A DNA stretch of 64,000 bases, from NCBI RefSeq assembly GCF_024055575.1, contig NZ_JAMXOE010000001.1, positions 620,001 to 684,000 on the forward strand, read 5' to 3'. Positions 41,030 through 49,432 of the stretch are shown here, piece after piece. Each line of letters starts with the position of its first letter. Within the stretch, counting starts at the first letter, position 1. The notes below the pieces were generated by a model that made no database searches, was not told the origin of the DNA, and worked only from the letters and a program-made list of their open reading frames with translations. The translations under genes and the position numbers were made by a program. The DNA is from Mucilaginibacter flavidus (lineage in GTDB: Bacteria; Bacteroidota; Bacteroidia; Sphingobacteriales; Sphingobacteriaceae).

Positions 41030-42430
41030 ATGGAACCCATTACCATAAATACCCTCAGAACATTCGAAGCATTGGCAAACGTTCCTGATGAGCAGTTGCA
41101 ATGGCTGATAGATACTTGTGAAGAGCGGATTTTGCCCGAGGGGACACTATTTGTAAAACCCGGGGATCCGATGGTTGGCCCCCATTTTATCATTAGCGGC
41201 GAGTTCGCAGCATTTGTATCGCAAAGTAACAGCAAACGCGAACTGGGAATTTTTGGCGCCGGGGTAATTACCGGTTACCTGCCCTACTCGCGTGGCAAAA
41301 CTTCAAGCGTTTACATGAAAGTGCGGAACGAAGCGCGCATTCTTACCTTCCCAACTGAACGGATCCGGGAAATGATAAAGGACCACTTTGAGCTTACCCA
41401 GGCATTGGTGCACGTGATGAGCAACAGGGTGCGAGAGTTTACAGCCTTTCAGCAGCAAAACGAAAAAATGATGGCGCTTGGTAAGCTGTCTGCAGGACTG
41501 ACACATGAACTCAATAACCCTGCATCGGCTATAGTGCGCGACTCCGTTTCATTACGTGAGCACCTCCGCCTCGAGCCCCAAACTTTTAAAAAGCTTACGG
41601 CCATTAAAATGGATAGCGGGCAGGTTGACGCTGTTAATGATGCATTATTTCGCGTATTGGCCGAAACGGACCGGCCAAGGCTAACGCTGAAAGAAAAAAC
41701 CAAACGCGAAGAAGAAATTTCCGATTGGCTGGATGGGCTAGGCATAGAAGATGCTTACGATATGGCCGAAACCCTGGTTGATTTTAATTTTAAAGTGACA
41801 GACCTTGAAGACTTTAAAAAAAATATCCCGGATGCTTTTTTATCGCCAGTTTTTGGGTGGATAAACACCCTGCTGGTTACCGAAAAGATGGTTGAAGATA
41901 TCCAGGAATCCGCACGCCGTATTGCCGAGCTGGTAAAATCAGTTAAAACATTTACCCACATGGACCGCGGGGCAGACAAGCAATATGCAGATATCCACAT
42001 CGGTATCCGCAATACCCTAACCATGCTTGGCTACCGTAAAAAGAAAGGCAATATCACCCTGGTTGAAGATTTCGATTTTACCTTGCCACCTGTAAAAGCC
42101 CTGATTGGCGAGCTAAACCAGGTTTGGACCAATTTGCTTGACAATGCCTTTGACGCTATGGACCAAAACGGCAAAGGCACATTAACCATCAAAACCGAAA
42201 AAGACAAAGAATTTGTTCGTGTCAGCATCATTGATGATGGCCCCGGCATCCCGGAAGAAATACGTTCACGGGTGTTCGACCCGTTCTTTACAACCAAAGA
42301 AATGGGCAAAGGCACGGGCATGGGATTAGAAGTAGTTCAACGGATTGTAAACCAGCATAACGGCTCGATAAAAGTCAGTTCGGTACCGGGCCACACGGAA
42401 TTTGTGGTTTGTTTCCCGATAAATGGGTGA
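41030..42430 (+). CDS. Cytoplasmic histidine kinase with cyclic-nucleotide-binding-like domain
   Basis: The 466-aa product has a cNMP-binding-like domain (about 10-130: LPEGTLFVKPGD, FIISGEFAAFV), an H-box in KLSAGLTHELNNPASAI (His159) and a HATPase domain (about 340-465: QVWTNLLDNAFDAM, DDGPGIPEEI, FFTTKEMGKGTGMGLEVV). No membrane helix is seen, so it senses a soluble signal. No response regulator adjoins. The receiver-reductase fusion at 10845 has no kinase beside it and is a possible partner, because such kinases are found near those fusions elsewhere; this link is inference. Confidence 0.88.
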   Translation: MEPITINTLRTFEALANVPDEQLQWLIDTCEERILPEGTLFVKPGDPMVGPHFIISGEFAAFVSQSNSKRELGIFGAGVITGYLPYSRGKTSSVYMKVRNEARILTFPTERIREMIKDHFELTQALVHVMSNRVREFTAFQQQNEKMMALGKLSAGLTHELNNPASAIVRDSVSLREHLRLEPQTFKKLTAIKMDSGQVDAVNDALFRVLAETDRPRLTLKEKTKREEEISDWLDGLGIEDAYDMAETLVDFNFKVTDLEDFKKNIPDAFLSPVFGWINTLLVTEKMVEDIQESARRIAELVKSVKTFTHMDRGADKQYADIHIGIRNTLTMLGYRKKKGNITLVEDFDFTLPPVKALIGELNQVWTNLLDNAFDAMDQNGKGTLTIKTEKDKEFVRVSIIDDGPGIPEEIRSRVFDPFFTTKEMGKGTGMGLEVVQRIVNQHNGSIKVSSVPGHTEFVVCFPING

Positions 42431-42472
42431 TTTTGATTTCGGATTTATTGAGAAAATCATAAGATTTCCCTC

Positions 42473-42597
42473 GTAGAGACTTGATGCTTCGCGTCTCACG
42501 CAGGACAGGTATCTGCAATTCCGGGCGCTGTAATTTTGTGGGAACCGCGAATTTGCGCTGAATTGCAAGCAGGAGACGCGATGCATCGCGTCTCTAC
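42473..42597. repeat. Inverted repeat with GTAGAGAC / GTCTCTAC ends (125 bp)
   Basis: Outer words GTAGAGACTTGATGCTTCGC and GATGCATCGCGTCTCTAC. A shorter relative at 52071-52166 lies within the RND efflux operon. It separates the convergent kinase and GNAT genes. Confidence 0.65.
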
Positions 42598-42602
42598 AAT
42601 TC

Positions 42603-43283
42603 TTACCCCTTCTTAATCACGTAAAAAAATATCCTCGTCCTGGTTTCAAACCCAAGCGAGTGGTAAAGATTTATCGCCCTTTCGTTTTTTGCTAACACAT
42701 GCAGAAATGGAATTTCGCCGGCCGCCTTTATGCGCTCCACCTGGTACATAATTAACCGGGCAGCATAGCCTTTGCCAACATGGTCGGGGTGGGTGCATAC
42801 GGCACTTACCTCGGCATAGGGTTTTGGGTTTAAACGCTGGCCCGCCATTGCCACCAGTTCCCCGCCCTCAAAAATTCCGCGGTAATGCCCGTACTCTATG
42901 GTTCTTTGTGCAAACGGGCCGGGATTGGTCAATTTAGTAAGCGCGAGCATTGCGGGCACGTGTTCTTCGGTTAAAGTGACAAATTCCTGTTTCTTATCTA
43001 CCTGCCGGGCGGGCGTTTCGCACACCATTTGCAGGCAATCCATACGTTCAATTAGTCGCCAGCTTTCGGGGATAGTTATTTCAACCGGTGAAATCACACC
43101 AAAAAAAGCCTGCGGCGGGGCCATGTCATAAAGCGCCTGCAGGTTTTCAACTGTATTTTCATTCAGCGCGGCAAATGGCGAAACATCCGGCTGAAAATAT
43201 TTAACATTACCGGTACCGACAGCGAATTGGGAATTTCCGGAGTGCAGCGCATTCCAGGCAGGATTATCAAGCAGGTGTTTCAT
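42603..43283 (-). CDS. GNAT family N-acetyltransferase (FR47-like)
   Basis: A 226-aa protein with a C-terminal GNAT fold. EVSAVCTHPDHVGKGYAARLIMY is the acetyl-CoA loop and FLHVLAKNERAINLYHSLGF is the typical last motif. The N-terminal 100 residues are less conserved, as in FR47-like proteins. Substrate unknown. Confidence 0.86.
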   Translation of the reverse strand: MKHLLDNPAWNALHSGNSQFAVGTGNVKYFQPDVSPFAALNENTVENLQALYDMAPPQAFFGVISPVEITIPESWRLIERMDCLQMVCETPARQVDKKQEFVTLTEEHVPAMLALTKLTNPGPFAQRTIEYGHYRGIFEGGELVAMAGQRLNPKPYAEVSAVCTHPDHVGKGYAARLIMYQVERIKAAGEIPFLHVLAKNERAINLYHSLGFETRTRIFFYVIKKG

Positions 43284-43503
43284 TATAACGGCATTTTAAT
43301 AAGATGCTTTTGATGCATCAAAGTATAACTGGCGGCGGCAAATCTATTAAATTACCAATTACACCAAAGAATTTCAATGTACATTTACACATCATATTAT
43401 TGTCATTTAAACCACCTCATGTTGTCATTAATGCCACTCACTCTCCCGGCATAATGAAAGTATGTTTGTATTGTTCAATCTGTTAACTTTAAATAATAGT
43501 AAC

Positions 43504-43782
43504 ATGAGTACGCTAAACGAACAATTTACAGCAATGCTGTTAAAAAGCCCCAACAAAGGCGGCTGGACCTATGTAATATGGCCTGAATCAGTTTCGTTTT
43601 TTAAAACCCGCGGCTTAGTTAAAGTGCGCGGCACAGTCGACGGTCATCCTTTCCGCAGTTCCTTTATGGCCTTAGGCGATGGTACGCACAAACTGCCGGT
43701 AAAAGCAGAAATGCAAAAACTCATCAATAAAAAAGAAGGCGACAGCGTAACGGTGGTTTTAGAAGAAAGGCTGGAAAAATAA
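43504..43782 (+). CDS. DUF1905 domain protein, 92 aa
   Basis: A small beta-barrel-type protein: [49 protein letters not shown] match DUF1905. The ATG at 43504 is chosen because it opens directly on the domain; the earlier ATG at 43462 adds a non-conserved hydrophobic leader. Related domains often occur with YdeI-like domains; the role is unknown. Confidence 0.85.
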   Translation: MSTLNEQFTAMLLKSPNKGGWTYVIWPESVSFFKTRGLVKVRGTVDGHPFRSSFMALGDGTHKLPVKAEMQKLINKKEGDSVTVVLEERLEK

Positions 43783-43891
43783 TTTGAAGATGAGTTGATT
43801 TGAAGATTTGAAAATGATACAATCCTGGTAATCCCTGAATCGTGTCAAATCGGTGCAATCATCCCCGAATCGGTGAAATCAAAAAATAAAG

Positions 43892-43926
43892 AAAGGCGTT
43901 CCGTATCTCACCCCGGAACGCCCTTT
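43892..43926. terminator. Two-way intrinsic terminator
   Basis: 9-bp stem GGCGTTCCG / CGGAACGCC with a 10-nt loop. The plus strand continues CTTTT; the minus strand continues TTTCTTTATTTTTTG, the stronger tail. Confidence 0.75.
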
Positions 43927-43937
43927 TAATGTTAAAA

Positions 43938-44009
43938 TCAGTCCCGGTTGTTACCAGGCCAATCAACTAAATCCAGGCCGGGTATCTCACCTCCCGCACC
44001 TTTTCTCAT
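43938..44009 (-). CDS. Putative 23-aa peptide with its own terminator
   Basis: An open frame reading MRKGAGGEIPGLDLV followed by DWPGNNRD. It ends 16 bp before the strong minus-strand terminator at 43892. No hydrophobic segment. The low-complexity start and GG could be a leader-like feature, but no processing or export genes adjoin. It may be a chance frame in a small RNA transcript. Confidence 0.3.
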   Translation of the reverse strand: MRKGAGGEIPGLDLVDWPGNNRD

Positions 44010-44112
44010 GATTATTTAAAATCATTAAGGTCTTTATTACTGAATACCTGTATGACGCACAGTTATACGGTATCGTTACAAAAATTTCATGTAAAATCCT
44101 TATAAACAACCA

Positions 44113-44150
44113 ATAGAGCTATGTTGAACACATTGTCAACATAGCTCTAT
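44113..44150 (-). terminator. Long hairpin downstream of the outer-membrane barrel gene
   Basis: Perfect 15-bp stem ATAGAGCTATGTTGA / TCAACATAGCTCTAT with an 8-nt loop, 10 bp beyond the stop codon of the gene at 44160. Confidence 0.75.
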
Positions 44151-44159
44151 CAGCTAAAA

Positions 44160-47024
44160 TTATAATCCGCCGCCGCCCGGAGGGCCGCCAAAGCCACCAC
44201 CACCCGGAGGGCCGCCGCCCATTCGCGGACCACCGGGACCACCTGGCCCCATATTAGGTGCTTTGCCCGCCATTTTGGTAAAACGGTAAGTAAATGTTAA
44301 CAAGTAATACCTGCCTAATTTATTGGCATTGGTTTGAGTCACAAAGTTTCCGTTTTGCGTGCTGGTGTAGCCGGTGTTCTCATTAAACACATCGTAAACC
44401 CCGGCACGTACGGCTGCCATGTTACCTTTCAGGAACCTGCGCTCAACATAGGTGTTAAATATGTTGGGATTGGTTGAGCCTTTATAACCATAGTACAGCA
44501 TTTTGGTATAATCGTAGCTTAGTGTCCAGTTTTTCCAAAAATAGTTTTTACCATTAAGGCCCAGCTGCCAGGTGCGGAAATTGTCGTTAATTCCCGGCTG
44601 GTTTATCGAGTTTTTTGAAGAGTTAATGGTATAAGTGGTATTGGCTTCAGCATCAATAATATCTGTAATATCAACCCTGAAACGTACTGCCGGCGCTATT
44701 ACCCAAGTTTTTGCATTATTTTTTTCAGTGGTCGGGTCAAACGTAGTCGCATCGATATTTGTGATGAATGATGCATTGTTGATGTACGATACATTACCCT
44801 GCAAAAACAGGTTATACTTGCGTTTTTGCCAAGGCTTGTTGAATACAAAGAAACCTTGCAAAGCTGAATAGCCACTGGTATTCAGATATTGCGTTTCAAT
44901 AGTACCTGCCAGTTTGCTGTTAAGCGGGTAGTTAACAGGGTAAGTCACTGTATTTGAAACAATTTTGTTGGATGTTGCGGTGTACGATAAATTACTGAAG
45001 AAGATATTTCCTGTTTCGAAACTAAAGTTATTGTACCTGAAATCTATCCGGTTGTTATACTCGGGCTTTAGCTCGGGGTTACCAGTAATAGGGTACGATG
45101 CACTGGAGAAATCAGTAACCGGCTGCAATTGCGAAAAACTTGGTTGGTTGCTCGAGCCGCTATAGTTGGCGCTGAATGATTGCGACCGCGAGAAGTTATA
45201 AATAAAATGCGCATTAGGAGATACGTTAAACGCCGTTGAGTTGGTTGGCATGCCTGTAGTTACCGAGTAGCCTTTTAAAACAGAAGGCTGCGCGGTAATC
45301 CCTAATACATAATTGTACTTCTTCTCTACAAAACGATAGTTTAAACCAAAGCGATTGGTTATAAACGTAAAATTGTAGTTATTGCTTAACAGGGGATAAT
45401 TGTTTATTTGTGTGCTGTTGGTAACCAGTGTATCGGTTTGTTTGTCGGCAGTGGTATAGCTGTGGCGGTAGTTGTAGTTAACCTCCAGGTACGCCTTTTT
45501 TGACAGCGGCTCGATATACGAAAGCGATGTACCGATAGTATCGGTATGGCTGTTTGTATTGATAAACTGGTCGAGAGGGGCATTTGCAGCGCCGTCGATA
45601 TAGGTGTATACCGGGTTTTGATAAGCCCTGCTGGTTGAGCGGCCCGTACCAATGTTTATGCTGAAGTTACGGCCATGGTTGTTAAACCGGTGATTATACA
45701 ATGCATTGATGCCATAGTTTGGTGCTGATGAATTGCTGAGTGATTTAAAGCTATAGTTTGATACCGTGGCCGACTGGTTAGCTAAAAGGTTGGAGCCTGT
45801 TTGGTCAGTATTAAGACCTGTGTAAGTGTAAGATGGGCTTACCTTTAAATAGTTAATGGTATCAGGTTTCCACTCCAGGTTAAAGTTTAAACGGTGAAAT
45901 TTGGTTTCATCGTCCTTAACACTGCTTTGCGAGTTGGTACTGGGGTTAACGAGCGATATGTTATTTTGAATAGTACTGCTGATAGTATTTGTCGACTTAT
46001 CCGAGAAACTGTAGCTACCATACACTGTAATCTTTTTACCCCAGCTATCACGATAGTTAAAACCAATAGAACGATTTATTGATATACCAGTTGGGTTGTT
46101 ATTGCCTCCCGGAGGCCCGCCGCCTCCACCTTGCCGGCCACCGGGACCGCCGCCGTTAAACAAATTCGTATTGGTATTATTAAGGTTACCCAATACGGCA
46201 ATTTGCTGGGCATCGTTAAAGTTAAACATGTTTGCCTGCGCTAAGTAACGGGCGCCGCCGCCAATACCATCTTTAGTGGGTATTAGGTCATGCCCCGCAC
46301 CAACACTGGCCTGGCCAAAATAGCCATGGTTACGGCTTGGCTTTATGTTGATATTTAAAACGGTCTCAGGGTCGCCGGTTTTAATGCCGGTCATGTTTGC
46401 CTGGTCGCCGTAGTCGTTTACCATTTGTACGTTCTGTACGGCGTCGGCAGGTAGGTTTTGGGTGGCCGTTTTTAAATCCCCGCCAAAAAAGTCTTTGCCG
46501 TTTACCCGCACTTTGGTAACGCTCTTCCCGCGAAAGGTCATATTACCATCCTTATCTACATCGGCACCAGGGATCTTTTTAATAAGGTCCTCAACAGGTG
46601 CGCCGTCACGTACCTTGTAGGCGGCTGCATTAAATTCAACAGTATCTTCTTTTATTTTAACAGGAACAACGTCGGTAATTGTAACCCCTGTCAGCATCGT
46701 TGTCGACCGTTTTAATATAATCGGTTTTAAAAATACCGGGTTGTTGGTGTTATCAAATGTAAGCCGTATACGTTTTGGCTCGTAGCCTATCGATTGTATT
46801 ACCAGGCTAATCTGCGTCGCCTTTACGCCGTTAAAAACAAAAGCACCCTTCGAGTCTGTGATTGTACTTACGCTATCTTTCCCGGTTAGTAATTTAACGC
46901 TCGAGCCGGGCAGGGTCGCCTTGGTACTGTCTATTAGCGTTCCGTGTACGTCGCGGCCCGTTTGTGCAAAGCTGTTAACGCTTATTAAAAGCAGTGCGGC
47001 AATAAAAAAGTATATTGATTTCAT
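44160..47024 (-). CDS. Outer-membrane beta-barrel protein, TonB-receptor-like, with Gly/Pro-rich tail
   Basis: A 954-aa protein with a signal peptide (ends VNSFAQ), a carboxypeptidase-regulatory-like domain (about 22-100), a plug-like domain (about 105-220: VEDLIKKIPGADVDKDGNMTF split at the turn) and a large barrel of the OMP_b-brl_3 type. It has a Gly/Pro/Arg-rich insertion near 290-315 (GGGPGGRQGGGGGPPGG) and a Gly/Pro/Met-rich C-terminus. The barrel end is followed by this tail rather than a terminal aromatic residue. Divergent from a LytS/LytTR pair that probably controls it. Ligand unknown. Confidence 0.86.
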   Translation of the reverse strand: MKSIYFFIAALLLISVNSFAQTGRDVHGTLIDSTKATLPGSSVKLLTGKDSVSTITDSKGAFVFNGVKATQISLVIQSIGYEPKRIRLTFDNTNNPVFLKPIILKRSTTMLTGVTITDVVPVKIKEDTVEFNAAAYKVRDGAPVEDLIKKIPGADVDKDGNMTFRGKSVTKVRVNGKDFFGGDLKTATQNLPADAVQNVQMVNDYGDQANMTGIKTGDPETVLNINIKPSRNHGYFGQASVGAGHDLIPTKDGIGGGARYLAQANMFNFNDAQQIAVLGNLNNTNTNLFNGGGPGGRQGGGGGPPGGNNNPTGISINRSIGFNYRDSWGKKITVYGSYSFSDKSTNTISSTIQNNISLVNPSTNSQSSVKDDETKFHRLNFNLEWKPDTINYLKVSPSYTYTGLNTDQTGSNLLANQSATVSNYSFKSLSNSSAPNYGINALYNHRFNNHGRNFSINIGTGRSTSRAYQNPVYTYIDGAANAPLDQFINTNSHTDTIGTSLSYIEPLSKKAYLEVNYNYRHSYTTADKQTDTLVTNSTQINNYPLLSNNYNFTFITNRFGLNYRFVEKKYNYVLGITAQPSVLKGYSVTTGMPTNSTAFNVSPNAHFIYNFSRSQSFSANYSGSSNQPSFSQLQPVTDFSSASYPITGNPELKPEYNNRIDFRYNNFSFETGNIFFSNLSYTATSNKIVSNTVTYPVNYPLNSKLAGTIETQYLNTSGYSALQGFFVFNKPWQKRKYNLFLQGNVSYINNASFITNIDATTFDPTTEKNNAKTWVIAPAVRFRVDITDIIDAEANTTYTINSSKNSINQPGINDNFRTWQLGLNGKNYFWKNWTLSYDYTKMLYYGYKGSTNPNIFNTYVERRFLKGNMAAVRAGVYDVFNENTGYTSTQNGNFVTQTNANKLGRYYLLTFTYRFTKMAGKAPNMGPGGPGGPRMGGGPPGGGGFGGPPGGGGL

Positions 47025-47309
47025 ATCTTGTTTTCTTTTTTAGATGCCGCAAATAAATAACAAACCTTTGGCACCAAAAAACAGGATAGACAGAGGCTTA
47101 ATAAGAGTAGACTAAACCCAATTTTTAACCTATAAAAGCTGAATTTTTACTGTCGTTTATAAAATCCGGTTTCTATCGGTAGTTTTTGCCCCGTTGTCGA
47201 TAAGTTTTGGGCGCTTATAGATTTTGATTGGGTTTGTGTGCTCTTGCTTTGTAATATTGTTGTTATAATTGACCGTGATAAGCGTTTGATTTTTAATAAT
47301 TTAAGGATA

Positions 47310-48380
47310 ATGATACCAAAATCAAAAAGTAAAATAATAACCTTTATCATCCACATATTAATATGGGGCGTATTTGGTTTGATATATTTTTTTCAGCTGC
47401 TTAACTGGAACATTACCGTACCCTACCAGCTTTGGATAAAACAAAGCATAATTTTAGGGTTATTGGTTGTGGCCTTTTATGTCAATTCGTTTGTACTGGT
47501 GCCAAAAATTTTGTTAAAAAATAAAACCAGCATTTACTTTCTTATTATTACCGGCGTTGTTGCTATAGTTGTGTTGCTCAATATTTATGTGGATGAATGG
47601 CTTCATATCCACAGACTGATGGATATAGCTTTTCATAAAGGCGGCCCGCCGAGAAAGAGTCATGGCCGCGATCACAATTGGGACTTTTTGATGCTGGCCA
47701 ATGTGGCCCTGGTATTAGGCATCAGCACCAGTATAACCGCCATACAAAAATGGCAGAAAGATAAACAACTTCACCAGGATATGGAGCAGGAACGGGTGAG
47801 TTCGGAACTATCATTCCTTAAAGCGCAGATAAACCCGCATTTCTTTTTCAATACGCTTAATAACATTTATGCTTTGACACATATTAATGCAGAAGTATCA
47901 CGCAAAGCTATTCACCAGCTATCGCGCATGATGCGGTATGTATTGTATGATACGCAAAACAGCACAACGCTGTTAAGCCAGGAGATTGCTTTTATAAAAG
48001 ATTATATTGACCTGATGAAATTGCGCCTAACCGATGTGGTTAAAATAGATTTCAGCACACCGGCTGCATTGAAAGACATGGGTATTGCGCCGATGATATT
48101 TTTGCCATTTATTGAAAACGCCTTTAAACACGGTGTAAGTGCTACCCAACCAAGCTACATTAGTATAATTGTCAATCAAAAGGACGGTATTATTGAATTA
48201 AATGTGGTTAACACTATAATTAAGGAACAAAACAATAACTTAGAGGAAGGCAGCGGTATTGGGCTTAATAACACGCGGCGCCGGCTTGATTTATTGTATC
48301 CCGGCAAACATACTTTGCTGATAAACGAAAGCACTACCGAAAACGCATATTTAGTTAACCTAACACTTAACCTGGCATGA
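47310..48380 (+). CDS. LytS/YehU-type sensor histidine kinase
   Basis: A 356-aa kinase with four predicted N-terminal helices (about 10-160) followed by the His_kinase domain (FLKAQINPHFFFNTLNNIYAL) and a HATPase domain (LPFIENAFKHGV, GSGIGLNNTRRRLDLLYPG). The start MIPKSKSK at 47310 is preferred over 47238 because the upstream part reads through the likely promoter. The loop after helix 3 is His-, Gly- and Pro-rich (HKGGPPRKSHGRDHN), perhaps for metal binding. The stop overlaps the response regulator start by 4 bp. Confidence 0.92.
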   Translation: MIPKSKSKIITFIIHILIWGVFGLIYFFQLLNWNITVPYQLWIKQSIILGLLVVAFYVNSFVLVPKILLKNKTSIYFLIITGVVAIVVLLNIYVDEWLHIHRLMDIAFHKGGPPRKSHGRDHNWDFLMLANVALVLGISTSITAIQKWQKDKQLHQDMEQERVSSELSFLKAQINPHFFFNTLNNIYALTHINAEVSRKAIHQLSRMMRYVLYDTQNSTTLLSQEIAFIKDYIDLMKLRLTDVVKIDFSTPAALKDMGIAPMIFLPFIENAFKHGVSATQPSYISIIVNQKDGIIELNVVNTIIKEQNNNLEEGSGIGLNNTRRRLDLLYPGKHTLLINESTTENAYLVNLTLNLA

Positions 48381-49138
48381 CAATTAATTGTATAGCTGTT
48401 GACGACGAGCCCTTAGCGCTTGGCCTGGTATGCTCATTTATTGAGCAAACCCCGTTTTTAAATTTGGCTGGCCGCTACTCAAGCGCGGTTGAAGCGCTGC
48501 GGGCCATACACTCGCAAAAAATAGACGTGCTGTTTTTAGATATACAAATGCCCGATTTGAATGGCATTGAATTGGCGCGCGTGCTCGATAACAGCAAAAC
48601 AAACAAGCCCCGAATTATTTTCACCACTGCCTACAATCAATTCGCTCTTGAGGGTTACCGGGTTGATGCGCTTGACTACCTGCTGAAGCCATTTAATTAT
48701 GAGGAATTTTTAAATGCGGCCCACAAAGCGTTGGCCTATGCCCAGCTTGTTGAGAAATCAAATACCGTTCCAGCAGCCATAGCCGCGCCGGCTGCCGCAG
48801 TTGAAGAACGTATTGAGGACGAGTATCTATTTTTAAAGGTTGAGTACCAATTGGTGCGTTTAGCACTCAGCGACATACTGTACATCGAAGGGTTAAAAGA
48901 CTACGTAAAAGTTTGGCTGCAAAGCGCCGAAAAGCCGGTCCTGTCATTAACCAGTTTGAAATCATTGGAAGAAAAGCTGCCCGCCAAACGGTTTATGCGG
49001 GTACACCGCTCGTTCATTGTCTCGTTGGATAAGATAAATTCAATCACTCGCAATGCCCTGCAAATAGGCAAAATAAACATCACCGTTGGCGACCAGTATA
49101 AGGAAGCCTTTGGCAAGTTTTTGAGTAAGTGGGTGTGA
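48377..49138 (+). CDS. LytTR-family response regulator
   Basis: A 253-aa regulator with a receiver domain (DDEPLALGL, phospho-acceptor Asp in LFLDIQMPDLNG, IFTTAYNQFA, DYLLKPF) and a C-terminal LytTR DNA-binding domain (YLFLKVEYQLVRLALSDILYI split at the normal turn, VHRSFIVSLDKINSI). The two are joined by an Ala/Pro-rich linker. It overlaps the kinase gene by ATGA, so they are translationally coupled. The adjacent barrel gene at 44160 is the likely target. Confidence 0.94.
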   Translation: MTINCIAVDDEPLALGLVCSFIEQTPFLNLAGRYSSAVEALRAIHSQKIDVLFLDIQMPDLNGIELARVLDNSKTNKPRIIFTTAYNQFALEGYRVDALDYLLKPFNYEEFLNAAHKALAYAQLVEKSNTVPAAIAAPAAAVEERIEDEYLFLKVEYQLVRLALSDILYIEGLKDYVKVWLQSAEKPVLSLTSLKSLEEKLPAKRFMRVHRSFIVSLDKINSITRNALQIGKINITVGDQYKEAFGKFLSKWV

Positions 49139-49181
49139 GGTGGTTGAATTTGTTGTAAAGGCTGTAAGGGTTAAATATTCC

Positions 49182-49429
49182 TTATTTTAGTTTTCTAAAA
49201 CAATACCGCACCTTATTTTAGTTTTTTGGCAAAATCTAAAATAACACAATTTGTTATTTTAGTTTCCTAACACAATGGCTAGCCTTATTTTAGTTTTCCA
49301 GTAAAATCTAAAATAGTATTATTCCTTATTTTAGTAAACTAAAACAGCTCCGCTTCTTATTTTAGTTTTTTTATAAAATCTAAAATAATTCATACCTTTA
49401 TTTTAGTTTAATTCAAAAAACTAAAATAA
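49182..49429. promoter_or_regulatory. Regular operator-like array of TTATTTTAG inverted repeats upstream of the second Fic gene
   Basis: TTATTTTAG occurs seven times exactly, starting at 49182, 49213, 49254, 49285, 49326, 49357 and 49398; the steps are 31, 41, 31, 41, 31, 41. The inverse CTAAAATAA starts at 49236, 49380 and 49421, with CTAAAATAG at 49308. Copies 2, 4, 6 and 7 form dyads with a 14-bp gap; copies 1, 3 and 5 form dyads with a 4-bp gap (CTAAAA at 49195 and 49339, CTAACA at 49267). The last dyad ends 3 bp before the ATG. Spacer sequence is not conserved. Confidence 0.9.
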
Positions 49430-49432
49430 CAA

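Noticed and set aside
49182..49429. CRISPR array
   Set aside because: The repeated word is only 9 bp, occurs in both orientations, and the steps alternate between 31 and 41 bp; no cas gene adjoins. It is better read as operator dyads.
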